Positions 51,758-61,119 of a DNA stretch of 64,000 nucleotides are shown here, in pieces. Both the position numbers and the translations under genes were made by a program. Positions within the stretch are counted from its first letter, which is position 1. Each line of letters begins with the position of its first letter. Location of the stretch: assembly GCA_963792875.1 (NCBI GenBank), contig CAWBXV010000003.1, positions 124,001 through 188,000 of the forward strand. The letters are read 5' to 3'. The DNA is from JAHEGP01 sp963792875. Its GTDB lineage: Bacteria > Pseudomonadota > Gammaproteobacteria > Pseudomonadales > JAHEGP01. Below the pieces are notes generated by a model. That model was not told where the DNA came from, did not search any database, and saw nothing but the letters and a program-made list of their open reading frames with translations.

Positions 51758-54613
51758 ATGCTGCAATTCTATCAACCCGAGCAGGACCTGGGCACGCCGG
51801 ACCCGAAGTCGGACCGGAGCGTCACGCTCACCATCAACGGGTTCGCGGTCAGCGCGCCCGCCGGCAGTTCGGTCATGCGTGCCGCGGCGCTGGCGGGCAT
51901 CAAGCTGCCCCGCCTGTGCGCCACGGATGCGCTCGAGGCCTTTGGCTCCTGCCGGGTGTGTCTGGTGGAGATCGCCGGCAGGCGCGGCTTTCCGGCCTCC
52001 TGCACCACGCCGGTGGAGGAGGGCATGGTGGTGAACACCCACAGCCCCAAGCTGGCGCAGCTGCGGCGCAACGTGGTCGAGCTCTACGTCTCGGACCACC
52101 CGCTCGACTGTCTGACCTGTGCGGCCAATGGCGACTGCGAGCTGCAGGACACGGTGGGCGAGGTCGGCCTGCGCCAGCAGCGCTTCGGCACCGTCGGCGC
52201 CGATCACCTCGGGCAGCCCAAGGACGTCTCCAATCCCTATTTCACCTTCGATCCCTCCCGCTGCATCGTCTGTTCGCGCTGCGTGCGGGCCTGCGAGGAG
52301 GTGCAGGGAACCTTCGCCCTGACGGTGGCGGGGCGGGGTTTCGACTCCATCATCGCCGCGGGACAGGGCGAGTCCTTCATCGATTCCGAGTGCGTCGCCT
52401 GCGGCGCCTGCGTCAAGGCCTGCCCCACGGCGGCGCTGATCGAAAACAGCGTGGTGCAGCACGGGATGCCCGAGCAGGCGATAGTGACCACCTGTGCCTA
52501 CTGCGGCGTGGGCTGCTCCTTCCGGGCGGAGATGAGCGGCAACACGCTGGTGCGCATGGTGCCCGACCGCCACGGCAAAGCCAACGAGGGCCATGCCTGC
52601 GTCAAGGGCCGCTTCGCCCTGGGCTACGCCACCCATCCCGACCGCATCCGCACGCCGATGATCCGCGACGCCATCGATCAACCGTGGCGCGAGGTGTCCT
52701 GGGACGAGGCGCTGGAGTTCGCGGCGCGGCGCTTGCGCGATATTCAGGCCCGCCACGGCCGCAACAGCATCGGCGCCATCACTTCGTCGCGCTGCACCAA
52801 TGAGGAGACCTATCTGGTGCAGAAGCTGGTGCGGGCGGTGTTCGGCAACAACAACGTCGACACCTGCGCCCGGGTGTGTCATTCGCCCACCGGCTACGGC
52901 CTCAAGGCCACGCTGGGCGAGTCGGCGGGAACGCAGAGCTTCGATTCGGTCGACAGCGCCGACGTGGTCATGGTGATCGGCGCCAATCCCACCGAGGCGC
53001 ATCCGGTGTTCGGCTCCCGCCTGAAGCGGCGGCTCCGGGAGGGGGGGCGGCTCATCGTGGTCGATCCGCGGCGCATCGAGATCGTCGCCAGCCCCCATGT
53101 CAGCGCCTGTGAACACCTGCCGGTGCGGCCGGGCGCCAATGTGGCGCTGCTCAATGCCCTGGCCCACGTCATCGTCACCGAGGGCCTGCAGGATCAGGCC
53201 TTTATCGACGCCCGCTGCGAGCTGCCCGCCTTTGACAGATGGCGCGACTTCATCGCCGACCCGGACCGCTCGCCCGAGGCGACCGCCGCCGCGACCGGGG
53301 TGGACCCGCAGGACGTGCGCTCTGCCGCCAGGCTGTATGCCACCGCCCGCAACGCGGCCATCTACTATGGGCTGGGCGTGACCGAGCACAGCCAGGGCTC
53401 CACCGCGGTCATGGCGATCGCCAATCTGGCGATGCTGACGGGCAACATCGGGCGTGACGGCGTCGGCGTCAACCCCTTGCGCGGCCAGAACAACGTGCAG
53501 GGTTCCTGCGATATGGGGTCCTTCCCCCATGAGCTGCCCGGCTACCGCCATCTGTCGGATGCCGCCACGCGCGGTCTGTTCGAGGCGCAGTGGGGCGTCG
53601 CGCTCGATCCCGCGCCCGGGTTGCGCATCCCCAATATGTTCGACAGCGCGCTGGATGGCGACTTCAAGGGCCTCTATTGTCAGGGGGAAGACCTGGCCCA
53701 GTCCGATCCCAATACCCAGCACGTCGAGGCGGCGCTGCGGGCGCTGGAATGTCTCGTCGTGCAGGATATCTTCCTCAACGAGACGGCCCAGTTCGCCCAC
53801 GTGTTCCTTCCCGGGTCGTCGTTTCTGGAGAAGAACGGCACCTTCACCAACGCCGAGCGGCGCATCTCGCCGGTGCGCAAGGTCATGCCGCCACTAGGCG
53901 GCAAGGAAGACTGGGAGGTGACGCAGGCGCTGGCCAACGCCCTCGGATACCCGATGCAATACCGGCACCCCGCGGAAATCATGGACGAGATCGCGCGCCT
54001 GACGCCGACCTTCGAGGGGGTCAGCTACGACCAGCTGGATCGGCTGGGGAGCATCCAGTGGCCGTGCAACGCCGACCACCCGGCCGGTACGCGCACCATG
54101 CACGAGCGGGAATTTGAGCGCGGCAAGGGATTTTTTGCGCTCACGCCGTTCGTGCCCACCGACGAGCGCGCCAGTCGCAGGTATCCGCTGCTGCTGACCA
54201 CTGGCCGCATTCTGTCGCAGTACAACGTGGGCGCCCAGACCCGCCGCACGGACAACAGCCGCTGGCATGCCGAGGACGTGCTGGAGATTCACGCGGATGA
54301 TGCCGAGCAGCGGGGTATCGTCGATGGCGACTGGGTGGGTATCTCCAGCCGGGCGGGCGATACGGTGCTGCGCGCCCGCGTGAGCGAGCGCATGCAGCCG
54401 GGTGTCGTCTATACCACCTTCCACCACCCCGGTTCCGGGGCCAATGTCGTCACCACCGACAACACCGACTGGGCCACCAATTGCCCGGAGTACAAGGTGA
54501 CCGCGGTACAGCTGGAGAAAGTCAGCAGCCCCTCCGCCTGGCAGCAGCGCCATCGGGCCTTCAGGGAGCAGCAGCGCGGGCTGTGGCGGCAGCGGCAAGA
54601 GCGCGGCGCATGA
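51758..54613 (+). CDS. fdsA: NAD-dependent formate dehydrogenase alpha (catalytic) subunit
   Basis: This is a 951-residue molybdenum or tungsten bis-MGD enzyme. The N-terminal 2Fe-2S domain (CRVCLVEI), the HPLDCLTCAANGDC motif and two 4Fe-4S motifs (CIVCSRCVRACEE, CVACGACVKACPT) precede the catalytic part. That part begins CAYCGVGCSF. Its active-site residue is Cys374 in ARVCHSPTG, where some enzymes have selenocysteine. Cytoplasmic, no Tat signal. The stop overlaps fdhD (ATGA). Confidence 0.95.
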   Translation: MLQFYQPEQDLGTPDPKSDRSVTLTINGFAVSAPAGSSVMRAAALAGIKLPRLCATDALEAFGSCRVCLVEIAGRRGFPASCTTPVEEGMVVNTHSPKLAQLRRNVVELYVSDHPLDCLTCAANGDCELQDTVGEVGLRQQRFGTVGADHLGQPKDVSNPYFTFDPSRCIVCSRCVRACEEVQGTFALTVAGRGFDSIIAAGQGESFIDSECVACGACVKACPTAALIENSVVQHGMPEQAIVTTCAYCGVGCSFRAEMSGNTLVRMVPDRHGKANEGHACVKGRFALGYATHPDRIRTPMIRDAIDQPWREVSWDEALEFAARRLRDIQARHGRNSIGAITSSRCTNEETYLVQKLVRAVFGNNNVDTCARVCHSPTGYGLKATLGESAGTQSFDSVDSADVVMVIGANPTEAHPVFGSRLKRRLREGGRLIVVDPRRIEIVASPHVSACEHLPVRPGANVALLNALAHVIVTEGLQDQAFIDARCELPAFDRWRDFIADPDRSPEATAAATGVDPQDVRSAARLYATARNAAIYYGLGVTEHSQGSTAVMAIANLAMLTGNIGRDGVGVNPLRGQNNVQGSCDMGSFPHELPGYRHLSDAATRGLFEAQWGVALDPAPGLRIPNMFDSALDGDFKGLYCQGEDLAQSDPNTQHVEAALRALECLVVQDIFLNETAQFAHVFLPGSSFLEKNGTFTNAERRISPVRKVMPPLGGKEDWEVTQALANALGYPMQYRHPAEIMDEIARLTPTFEGVSYDQLDRLGSIQWPCNADHPAGTRTMHEREFERGKGFFALTPFVPTDERASRRYPLLLTTGRILSQYNVGAQTRRTDNSRWHAEDVLEIHADDAEQRGIVDGDWVGISSRAGDTVLRARVSERMQPGVVYTTFHHPGSGANVVTTDNTDWATNCPEYKVTAVQLEKVSSPSAWQQRHRAFREQQRGLWRQRQERGA

Positions 54614-55464
54614 GCATCGTGACGTCGGCGCCGCCGGCAGGTTTGGCCGCCGGCGCTGGGTCCGGGGCGGCGCTCGGTCGCGTCGAGCTGCGGCGCTGGC
54701 AGTCCGGCGAGGTCAGCAGCGGTAGCCAGGCGGTTATCGGCGAGAGCCCGGTGGCCCTGTGCTACAACGGGATCAGTCATGCCGTCATGATGGCGACGCC
54801 TGCCGATCTCGAGGATTTCGCCCTGGGATTCAGCCTCTCCGAGGGCATCCTTGGCCGCGCCGACCAGCTCCATGGCCTGGAGATCGCCTGGCATGCCAGC
54901 GGTGTCGAGATCGACATGGCGATCGCCGCCGAGGCCTTTGCCGGGCTCAAACAGCGGCGGCGGCAGTTGCTGGGCGTCAGCGGCTGCGGCCTGTGCGGGC
55001 TGGATTCGCTCGCGCAGGTGCTGCCCGAGCTCGCGCCGGTCGCGCAGGCGGTGTCGGTATCCCACGCCGCGCTGCAGCGGGCGCTGGCGGCCCTGTCCGA
55101 CTGGCAGAACCTGCAGGCGCAGACGGGAGCGGCGCACGCGGCGGCCTGGTGTACGCCGGCTGGCGAAATCTGCCTGCTCAGGGAGGATGTGGGTCGCCAT
55201 AACGCCCTGGACAAGCTGATCGGTGCCCACGCGCGGGCGGGGCGCAGCGCCGAGGGCTTTGTGCTGATCACCAGTCGCGCCAGCTACGAGCTGGTGCTCA
55301 AGGCGGCGCGGCTGGGCTGGCCCGTGCTGGTCGCGGTGTCGGGACCGACCACCATGGCCATCGAGTGTGCCCGCAGAACCGGGCTCACCCTGGCGGGTTT
55401 TGCCCGTGAGGGGCGCCACGAAATCTATAGCTTTGCGCACAGGATAGGGGAGCAGCGCGTATGA
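54610..55464 (+). CDS. fdhD: Formate dehydrogenase sulfurtransferase FdhD/FdsC
   Basis: This 284-residue protein transfers sulfur to the molybdenum cofactor and is needed for formate dehydrogenase activity. The CGLCG motif (Cys126, Cys129), the REDVGRHNALDKLIG segment and TSRASYELVLKAA are all present. Overlaps on both sides show coupling with fdsA and fdsD. Confidence 0.95.
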   Translation: MSIVTSAPPAGLAAGAGSGAALGRVELRRWQSGEVSSGSQAVIGESPVALCYNGISHAVMMATPADLEDFALGFSLSEGILGRADQLHGLEIAWHASGVEIDMAIAAEAFAGLKQRRRQLLGVSGCGLCGLDSLAQVLPELAPVAQAVSVSHAALQRALAALSDWQNLQAQTGAAHAAAWCTPAGEICLLREDVGRHNALDKLIGAHARAGRSAEGFVLITSRASYELVLKAARLGWPVLVAVSGPTTMAIECARRTGLTLAGFAREGRHEIYSFAHRIGEQRV

Positions 55465-55685
55465 GCCAGGCAGCGCACTTGGTCAAGATGGCCAACCAGA
55501 TAGCACTGAACCTCTCGGCTGCGGCCAGCGACGAGGACGCACTCGAGCTGACGGCGCAACATATCCGCAAGTTCTGGACCCCGGTGATGACGCGCAAGTT
55601 GGTCGACTATGCCGCCGGCGGTGGCGAGGGTTGCTCGCCGCTGGTCGCGCGCGTGATTCAGGAGCGATTGCAGACCCCGGCCTAG
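55461..55685 (+). CDS. fdsD: Formate dehydrogenase delta subunit
   Basis: This 74-residue protein of the FdsD family has VKMANQIALNL, HIRKFWTPVMTRKLVDYA and a short Arg/Gln-rich end. Small cofactor-less subunit of the soluble formate dehydrogenase complex. It overlaps fdhD by 4 bp and converges on the dioxygenase gene with a 4-bp overlap of the 3' ends. Confidence 0.9.
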   Translation: MSQAAHLVKMANQIALNLSAAASDEDALELTAQHIRKFWTPVMTRKLVDYAAGGGEGCSPLVARVIQERLQTPA

Positions 55686-56764
55686 CCCATGGCCATCAGC
55701 AGCTTCCTCGGTCCGCGATAGGGCTGGCGGCCGTGACTGGTGAGCAGATTGTCGAGCAGCAGCAGGTCGCCGGGCTGCAGAGGTAGGGTGGTGGTCAGGG
55801 AGCGGTGGACGTCCGCCAGGTGCTTGAAATGACGGCTGGGGATGCGGGTGCCGTCGCCAAACAACACCTGCAGCGGGCGGCGCTTGCCGGGAGCCGCCGC
55901 TGCCAGCGGGTGGCGCGCCAGCTCGGCCCAGCTGGCGGCGCAGCGCCCTGCCTGCAGTACGCGATTGAACCATAGCCGCTCCCGGGTGACCGGATGCAGC
56001 AGGGTGGCGGGCAGGCGATTGCAGATGGCGGCGCTGCCATCGGCCTCCTGCCACTCTACGGTCAGCGCGTGCGCCTGGCAGGCGGCTTCAACGCCGGCCC
56101 GTGAGTCGGTGCCGAACACTGCCTGCCAGGTGCGAGGCAGGCGGCCGAGGCGCTGGGGGATGCGCAGCGCGGACGTCACGTGCTGGGGCTCGCCGGCCAG
56201 ATGGCGCTGGTACTGCACGCCGCGTCGCTCGAACTCACTGCGAATGTCCGTGTCGATGTGCGCGTAGATGGCCCGGGTGTCGGCCAGCGTCGTTTCGCCG
56301 CCCCTCGTGGCAGGCGCTTCACAGAACAACAGCAGGTCCTGGGGGTGGCCGGCGATGTCGGCCAGTTCATTGTGCTGCAATACCGTCTCGGTGGGGCGCG
56401 GCGAGGGCTGCAGGGCCAGCAGTCCGGGGTGTGCCGGGCGCGGCTGCTCCTGCGGGGCGTTGTGCTCCGCGCCCTCGCTGGCAAAATACAGCGCTGCGAG
56501 GCGGTTGAATTCCGCAGCGTCCGCGATGTTGAAGCCGCGCAGCAGCAGCGCCCCGTATTTGCGCAGCAGGGGCTGCAGGTCGCCCCGGTGCTGGGTGAGC
56601 AGGGATGTCAGATCGCATTTCACGGAGTCGGCGCGCAATACCGCCGGCAGCTTCTGCGTGTTGATGAACCCGACCTTGCGTGCCAGTTCCAGTGCCGGAC
56701 TGGCCTCCCTCGCCCGCGACGCCGTCGGCTTGCCGGCGATATCCAGTATCGATGCGGTCATCAC
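55682..56764 (-). CDS. TauD/TfdA-family Fe(II)/2-oxoglutarate dioxygenase (SyrP-like)
   Basis: This 360-residue dioxygenase has the first iron ligands in QHNELADIAGHP (His, with Glu in the HxE form). The segment CEAPATRGGETTLADTRAIY and the distal SHGRQPYRGPRKLL follow; the latter carries the second histidine and the 2-oxoglutarate arginine. The HNE form and GGET motif match SyrP/AmbD-like members that hydroxylate amino-acid derivatives. The substrate is unknown. Confidence 0.85.
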   Translation of the reverse strand: MMTASILDIAGKPTASRAREASPALELARKVGFINTQKLPAVLRADSVKCDLTSLLTQHRGDLQPLLRKYGALLLRGFNIADAAEFNRLAALYFASEGAEHNAPQEQPRPAHPGLLALQPSPRPTETVLQHNELADIAGHPQDLLLFCEAPATRGGETTLADTRAIYAHIDTDIRSEFERRGVQYQRHLAGEPQHVTSALRIPQRLGRLPRTWQAVFGTDSRAGVEAACQAHALTVEWQEADGSAAICNRLPATLLHPVTRERLWFNRVLQAGRCAASWAELARHPLAAAAPGKRRPLQVLFGDGTRIPSRHFKHLADVHRSLTTTLPLQPGDLLLLDNLLTSHGRQPYRGPRKLLMAMG

Positions 56765-57137
56765 GTTACCCTTTTTATTATTTATTATCGTACTGTCGCG
56801 CGCCCGCCTTCAGGCAATGGCTCGCCGCAGTGGCGCAGCGGCGGCGTGGCGCTGAGCGACCCGCTGCCACCGCTGCTCTGTCCGATCTTACCACGCCGGC
56901 CCCCCGGTGCAATCCGGTCGCAGTCGGTGGCGTGGGTCAGGAGTCCTTTTATCGCGGCCAAGCTGATATAATCGCGCCCGGCTGCGCTGGCCGATGCCCG
57001 CAGCGTCAGCCGCCGCATTTGAGTGCGTGTTGGCAGCGCGCAACTCGCTGAATTCAGGTAGTGTCCCGCGCTGTCGGATGCGGTGGACGGGATGCGCAAG
57101 GGTAGTTCCAGGTCAATCCAAAGGAGAAAGCGACGCG
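56765..57137. other. Divergent intergenic region
   Basis: About 370 bp between the dioxygenase and the SDR, expected to hold both promoters. An AT-rich stretch (TTTTTATTATTTATTATC at 56770-56787) directly before the dioxygenase ATG is exceptional for this window. No gene is seen. Confidence 0.45.
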
Positions 57138-57908
57138 ATGTCTCTAGCGAACAGAGTGGTGGTTATTACTGGCGGCGGCAGTGGCATGGGGCAGTTTGCC
57201 GCCCGCCGCTACGCCAACGAGGGTGCTAAGGTCGCCCTGCTCGATGTGAACGAGCAGGGGATGGCGCAAACGGCTGAAGGCCTTCAGAACATCCAGGCGT
57301 ATCGCGTCGACATCACCGATCTGGCACAGGTGCGCACTGCCGTCGACGCGATCGAAAAGGACCTGGGGCCGATCTATCGGGTGATGAACTGTGCGGCCAT
57401 CATGCCCTTTGGCAAGCTGGTGGAGCAGGACCCCGCGCTGCAGGTCAAGATCATGGACATCAACTGGAATGGCCTGGTCAATATCGCCACGACGACCATG
57501 AACAAGATGCTGCCCCGCAATGAAGGCGAGTTCGTCAGCTTTGCGTCCATGGCCGGTATCATGCCCACGCTGTTGACGGGGGCCTACTCTGCCTCCAAGG
57601 CCGCGGTGGTGTTCTACACCGAGACCCTGTACCACGAGCACAAGAGCAGCAACATCAAGTTCGCCTGCGTCTGCCCGCCGACGGTAGCCACACCGCTGCT
57701 GGAGCAGGCCCGCGACAACTGGCCGAAGATGCTCGACGCCGGTGGCGCCTACCTGACGCCCGTAGAGGTCATCGACGCGGTCGAAAAGGGTCTGGCCAAG
57801 GGCGAATTCTGGGTCTACCCGAACAAGGATGCCCGTCGGGGCGCCCTGGCTCGCCGCTTTATACCCGGCCTGATCTGGCAGCACATCCACCGCACCGAGG
57901 GCTGGTAG
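57138..57908 (+). CDS. Short-chain dehydrogenase/reductase
   Basis: This 256-residue classical SDR has the NAD(P) motif ITGGGSGMGQ, the NNAG-equivalent MNCAAIM, the catalytic serine in FASMAG and YSASK. A basic C-terminal extension (DARRGALARRFIPGLIW) is added. AAGGAG is upstream of ATG 57138. Substrate not deducible. Confidence 0.9.
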   Translation: MSLANRVVVITGGGSGMGQFAARRYANEGAKVALLDVNEQGMAQTAEGLQNIQAYRVDITDLAQVRTAVDAIEKDLGPIYRVMNCAAIMPFGKLVEQDPALQVKIMDINWNGLVNIATTTMNKMLPRNEGEFVSFASMAGIMPTLLTGAYSASKAAVVFYTETLYHEHKSSNIKFACVCPPTVATPLLEQARDNWPKMLDAGGAYLTPVEVIDAVEKGLAKGEFWVYPNKDARRGALARRFIPGLIWQHIHRTEGW

Positions 57909-58306
57909 CGCACCGGTGACTGCGGCCGCAGGCAGTAACATCCCGGTGGCGCGCCGGTTCGGTTGAACCGGGCGCCGCTGGCGCGTCCACGGCGAGGCGC
58001 TGGGCCCCCAAGACTCTGGTATCCCGGGCTGGCTCGAACGATACATCTCAGCGCCAGGGATCGCGGGATACTGTCAATTCCCGCAGTTGATCAGCGGCGA
58101 CGGTTCCTTGCCGTCAACCCGCAGCAGTGATCTCTTCCCGCGCAATTGATCCGTCGCAGTGAATGAACGCGATGGCGCAAGGGCTTGCGTAGTCGGCGAT
58201 TTCGTGCTTAGTTTGTTGGCAGCGGGTGTGGGCCGCGGCGGTTGATGGCGGCGTCAAAGCGGTCAAAGCTGCCGGCCACACCGTCGTCGCGGGGTCGCAT
58301 GGGGTG
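57909..58306. other. Gene-free stretch
   Basis: About 400 bp between the SDR and slt. I see no gene or RNA; the leader of the lytic transglycosylase probably lies in the last 100 bp. Confidence 0.4.
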
Positions 58307-60337
58307 ATGAGCAGTATGGAGATTGTGGTGGCATTGATCCGCCGGGCCGTCGTTGGGGTCGGCGGATGTTTGAGTGTCGTGGCAGCGTGTTCCGTCATGG
58401 CGACCACCGTTGCTCCCGGCGGCGCGGAGGGCGGGCTCCTCGAACGGCAGCGTGCGGCCTTCATGGAGGTGTATCCGGTCGCCGCCGCAGGGGATTGGAG
58501 CGCTGCAGAGGAGCGTGCCGCCCTGCTGCAGTCCTACCCGCTGTGGCCGGATTTGCGGGCTGCCTACCTGGCGGCCCGCGTGCGTGACGTCGATGTCGAT
58601 CAGATCAGGGCACTTCTGGCCGAAAACGGCGAGGGCAGCGCGGCTCGCACGCTGCGCTATCGCTACGCGCTGCGGCTCGCCGCCGCGGGCGAGCACGAGT
58701 CCTTCATGCAGCTCTACCGCCAGTACTACGACGGGCGCGACATGGCCCGCCTGGATTGTCTCGCCGTGCGGGCGTTGATCGCGCAGGGTGAGCAGGCAGA
58801 GGTGGTCGAGCGCGGACTCAGGCTCTGGCGCGTCGGCCGCAGTCAGGTCGACGAATGCGACCCCGTGTTCGAGCATCTGCGCGCCAGCGGGCAGTTGGGG
58901 CCCAAGGCGTACCGGGAGCGCTTCGATCTGGCGGTGGATGCGCGCAATTACCGGCTCGCCGCCTATCTGGCCAAGTCTCTCGGCCCGGCGGATCGCGAGG
59001 AGGCTGCCGCCTGGCTGCGTGCGCAGGGCCAGTCCGAGGACTTTGTGCTTGCGCACAGCGGCTACGCCGATGTGCCCGTTACCCGCCGGCAGTTGCTTCA
59101 TGCGCTCAGGCGCATCGGCTATCCGGACCCTGCTCGGGCACATGAGCTGTGGCAGGACATCGCATCGTCCTATGCGTTTACTCCCGCGCAGCGCGATGAA
59201 CTGTCCCGGTTTATCGCGCTGTGGGCCGTCCGCCGGCAGCTGCCGGAGTCCGAGCGCTGGCTGCAGGCATTGTCACCGGCAGCGGTCGATGCCGAGGTCA
59301 GGAGCTGGGCGGTCAGGGCCGCCTTGCGGCGCCAGGACTGGCAGGGCGTGCGGGCCGCGATTGCGGCGATGCCCGCCGCGGAGCAGGAGGATGAACAGTG
59401 GGCGTTCTGGCGTGCGCAGGCGACGCTGGGCGCTGGTGACAAGTCCCAGGCGAAGCGGCAGCTCGACCAGCTGTCGCGGGAGCGCAGTTACTATGGCTTT
59501 ATGGCGGCCGATGCCCTGGCGCGGCCCTACGCCTATGGGCACGTTCCCCTCGAGGCCGACCCGGCAAGCGCGCGCGCCCTGCTGAAAAACCGCGCCCTGA
59601 TCAGAGCCAGGGAGCTCTATCTGGTCGGGCTGGAAAGCCAGGGGCGCGCGGAGTGGGGCGAGGCGCTGCGGGGCTTGTCGCATGCGCAAAAGATCCAGGC
59701 GGCCCTGCTGGCGCACCAGTGGGGCTGGCACTCGCGTGCGATCGCCACCGTCGGCATGATCAAGGAATTCGACGACCTCGAACTGCGCTATCCGCTGCCG
59801 TATCGCCGGAATTTCGAGCGCTTCGCAGCCGACGCCCGCATCAGCGACAGCTGGGCCTACGGCATAGCGCGCAGCGAGAGTCTGTTTATCCCCGATATCC
59901 GTTCGGGCGCCGGTGCCATAGGTCTGATGCAGCTGATGCCGGCGACCGGCAGACAAACCGCAAAATCCCTCCGGGTGCCCTATGCCGGCGTGGCGACGCT
60001 GACCGATCCTCAACGCAATATTCAGCTGGGCACCAACTATCTGGGCAGGATGTATTCTCGCTTTGGCGCCAGTCAGGTGCTGGCGACGGCGGCTTACAAT
60101 GCGGGGCCCCACCGGGTGCAGGCGTGGTTACCCGATAGCGAAGCCGTCGACGCGCGCATCTGGATAGAAAACATTCCCTTCAACGAAACCCGCAAATATG
60201 TCCGCCGCGTGCTGGAAGCCGACACCATCTTCCACTGGCGCATGAGCGGCCAGACGCAGCGGGTATCGCAAAAGCTTGCCCGCGTCGGCACCTCCGACGA
60301 GCTGACGCGGCTGGCGCGAGGCGGCCCCTCTGCCTGA
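58307..60337 (+). CDS. slt: Soluble lytic murein transglycosylase (Slt70 type)
   Basis: This 676-residue periplasmic enzyme cleaves the MurNAc-GlcNAc bond with formation of anhydro-muropeptides. An N-terminal signal/hydrophobic segment (VVGVGGCLSVVAACSVM) precedes the helical superhelix (about 40-500) typical of Slt70. The C-terminal catalytic domain has Glu524 in ARSESLFIPDIRSGAGAIGLMQLMP and NLGTNYL/AYNAGPHRV-type motifs. ATG 58307 is preferred over the frame start at 58226 because it places the signal peptide at the N-terminus. Confidence 0.92.
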   Translation: MSSMEIVVALIRRAVVGVGGCLSVVAACSVMATTVAPGGAEGGLLERQRAAFMEVYPVAAAGDWSAAEERAALLQSYPLWPDLRAAYLAARVRDVDVDQIRALLAENGEGSAARTLRYRYALRLAAAGEHESFMQLYRQYYDGRDMARLDCLAVRALIAQGEQAEVVERGLRLWRVGRSQVDECDPVFEHLRASGQLGPKAYRERFDLAVDARNYRLAAYLAKSLGPADREEAAAWLRAQGQSEDFVLAHSGYADVPVTRRQLLHALRRIGYPDPARAHELWQDIASSYAFTPAQRDELSRFIALWAVRRQLPESERWLQALSPAAVDAEVRSWAVRAALRRQDWQGVRAAIAAMPAAEQEDEQWAFWRAQATLGAGDKSQAKRQLDQLSRERSYYGFMAADALARPYAYGHVPLEADPASARALLKNRALIRARELYLVGLESQGRAEWGEALRGLSHAQKIQAALLAHQWGWHSRAIATVGMIKEFDDLELRYPLPYRRNFERFAADARISDSWAYGIARSESLFIPDIRSGAGAIGLMQLMPATGRQTAKSLRVPYAGVATLTDPQRNIQLGTNYLGRMYSRFGASQVLATAAYNAGPHRVQAWLPDSEAVDARIWIENIPFNETRKYVRRVLEADTIFHWRMSGQTQRVSQKLARVGTSDELTRLARGGPSA

Positions 60338-60505
60338 GCAGTGACCCCTGCCGAAGCACCGCCAGCGCGTGGGTGGCGGAGCTGCCGCGACATGAAGCTG
60401 CTGCAACATGATGCCGGCCAGCCCGCGCCCGCCGCTGTGTTCGCGGCCTCGTAGGCGGCCCCGAGCCCCGGCGATCGCGCCTCCCGTGGCGCGGCTGCCC
60501 CGCTG

Positions 60506-60772
60506 CTATGCCGCAGGTTCGCCGGTTTGCTGCCGCAAAACGAGAAAGTGACCGTATCCGAACAGCATCACCTGGACGATGTGCATGGCCGCGCTGCCGC
60601 CGGCGCGCCTGATCATGGGCAGGTAGATCAGGGTTTCGATGGCGTGCGAGGCTATGAGCGCCAGCCCGGTCCAGTTGAGGATGGTATGCGCGGGTTCCCC
60701 GAAGGGCATCAGCGCGTTGAGCACAATGATCAGCCATAGCAGCAGGGTCGCTGCCTTAATCGTCGTTATCAT
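60506..60772 (-). CDS. DUF1145-like small membrane protein
   Basis: This 88-residue protein has two or three helices (ATLLLWLIIVLNALMPF, LALIASHAIETLIYLP, IVQVMLFGYGHFLVL). The layout matches the DUF1145/YhhL family. Convergent with slt. Function unknown. Confidence 0.7.
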   Translation of the reverse strand: MITTIKAATLLLWLIIVLNALMPFGEPAHTILNWTGLALIASHAIETLIYLPMIRRAGGSAAMHIVQVMLFGYGHFLVLRQQTGEPAA

Positions 60773-61119
60773 CGCCAGCTAACTCTCGATCCGGTGGGTT
60801 GCAGTTGAAGACGGCGTCCGCGCGTCCCGCTGTGGAGTGCGCGTTCATGGTGCGCAGTGGCGTGCCACGATAGGGCGCAAACTACTCGATTGTCGCCGAA
60901 AAGTATACGATGCCGGGGCCTTGCCTGCTGCTGCGCCGCGCCTGCCCTCGCTGCGGGACTCGCTACTGAGGGCATTGCGCACGGTGAAGGGTGGCTTGCG
61001 GTAACTGCCAAGGTGGTGTAAATCGGTGCACGGCCGCAGCGGTCCTCGAGCCGGGCAGCTCTGGCTGCAAAGCCATGGTCGCCGTCAGTGAAAGCAACGC
61101 GCCTCAGGGGTTTATTGCC
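60773..61119. other. Gene-free stretch before the GTPase pair
   Basis: About 350 bp, divergent between the DUF1145 gene and the GTPases. An in-frame ATG at 61075 would lengthen the first GTPase; otherwise nothing is recognised. Confidence 0.4.
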
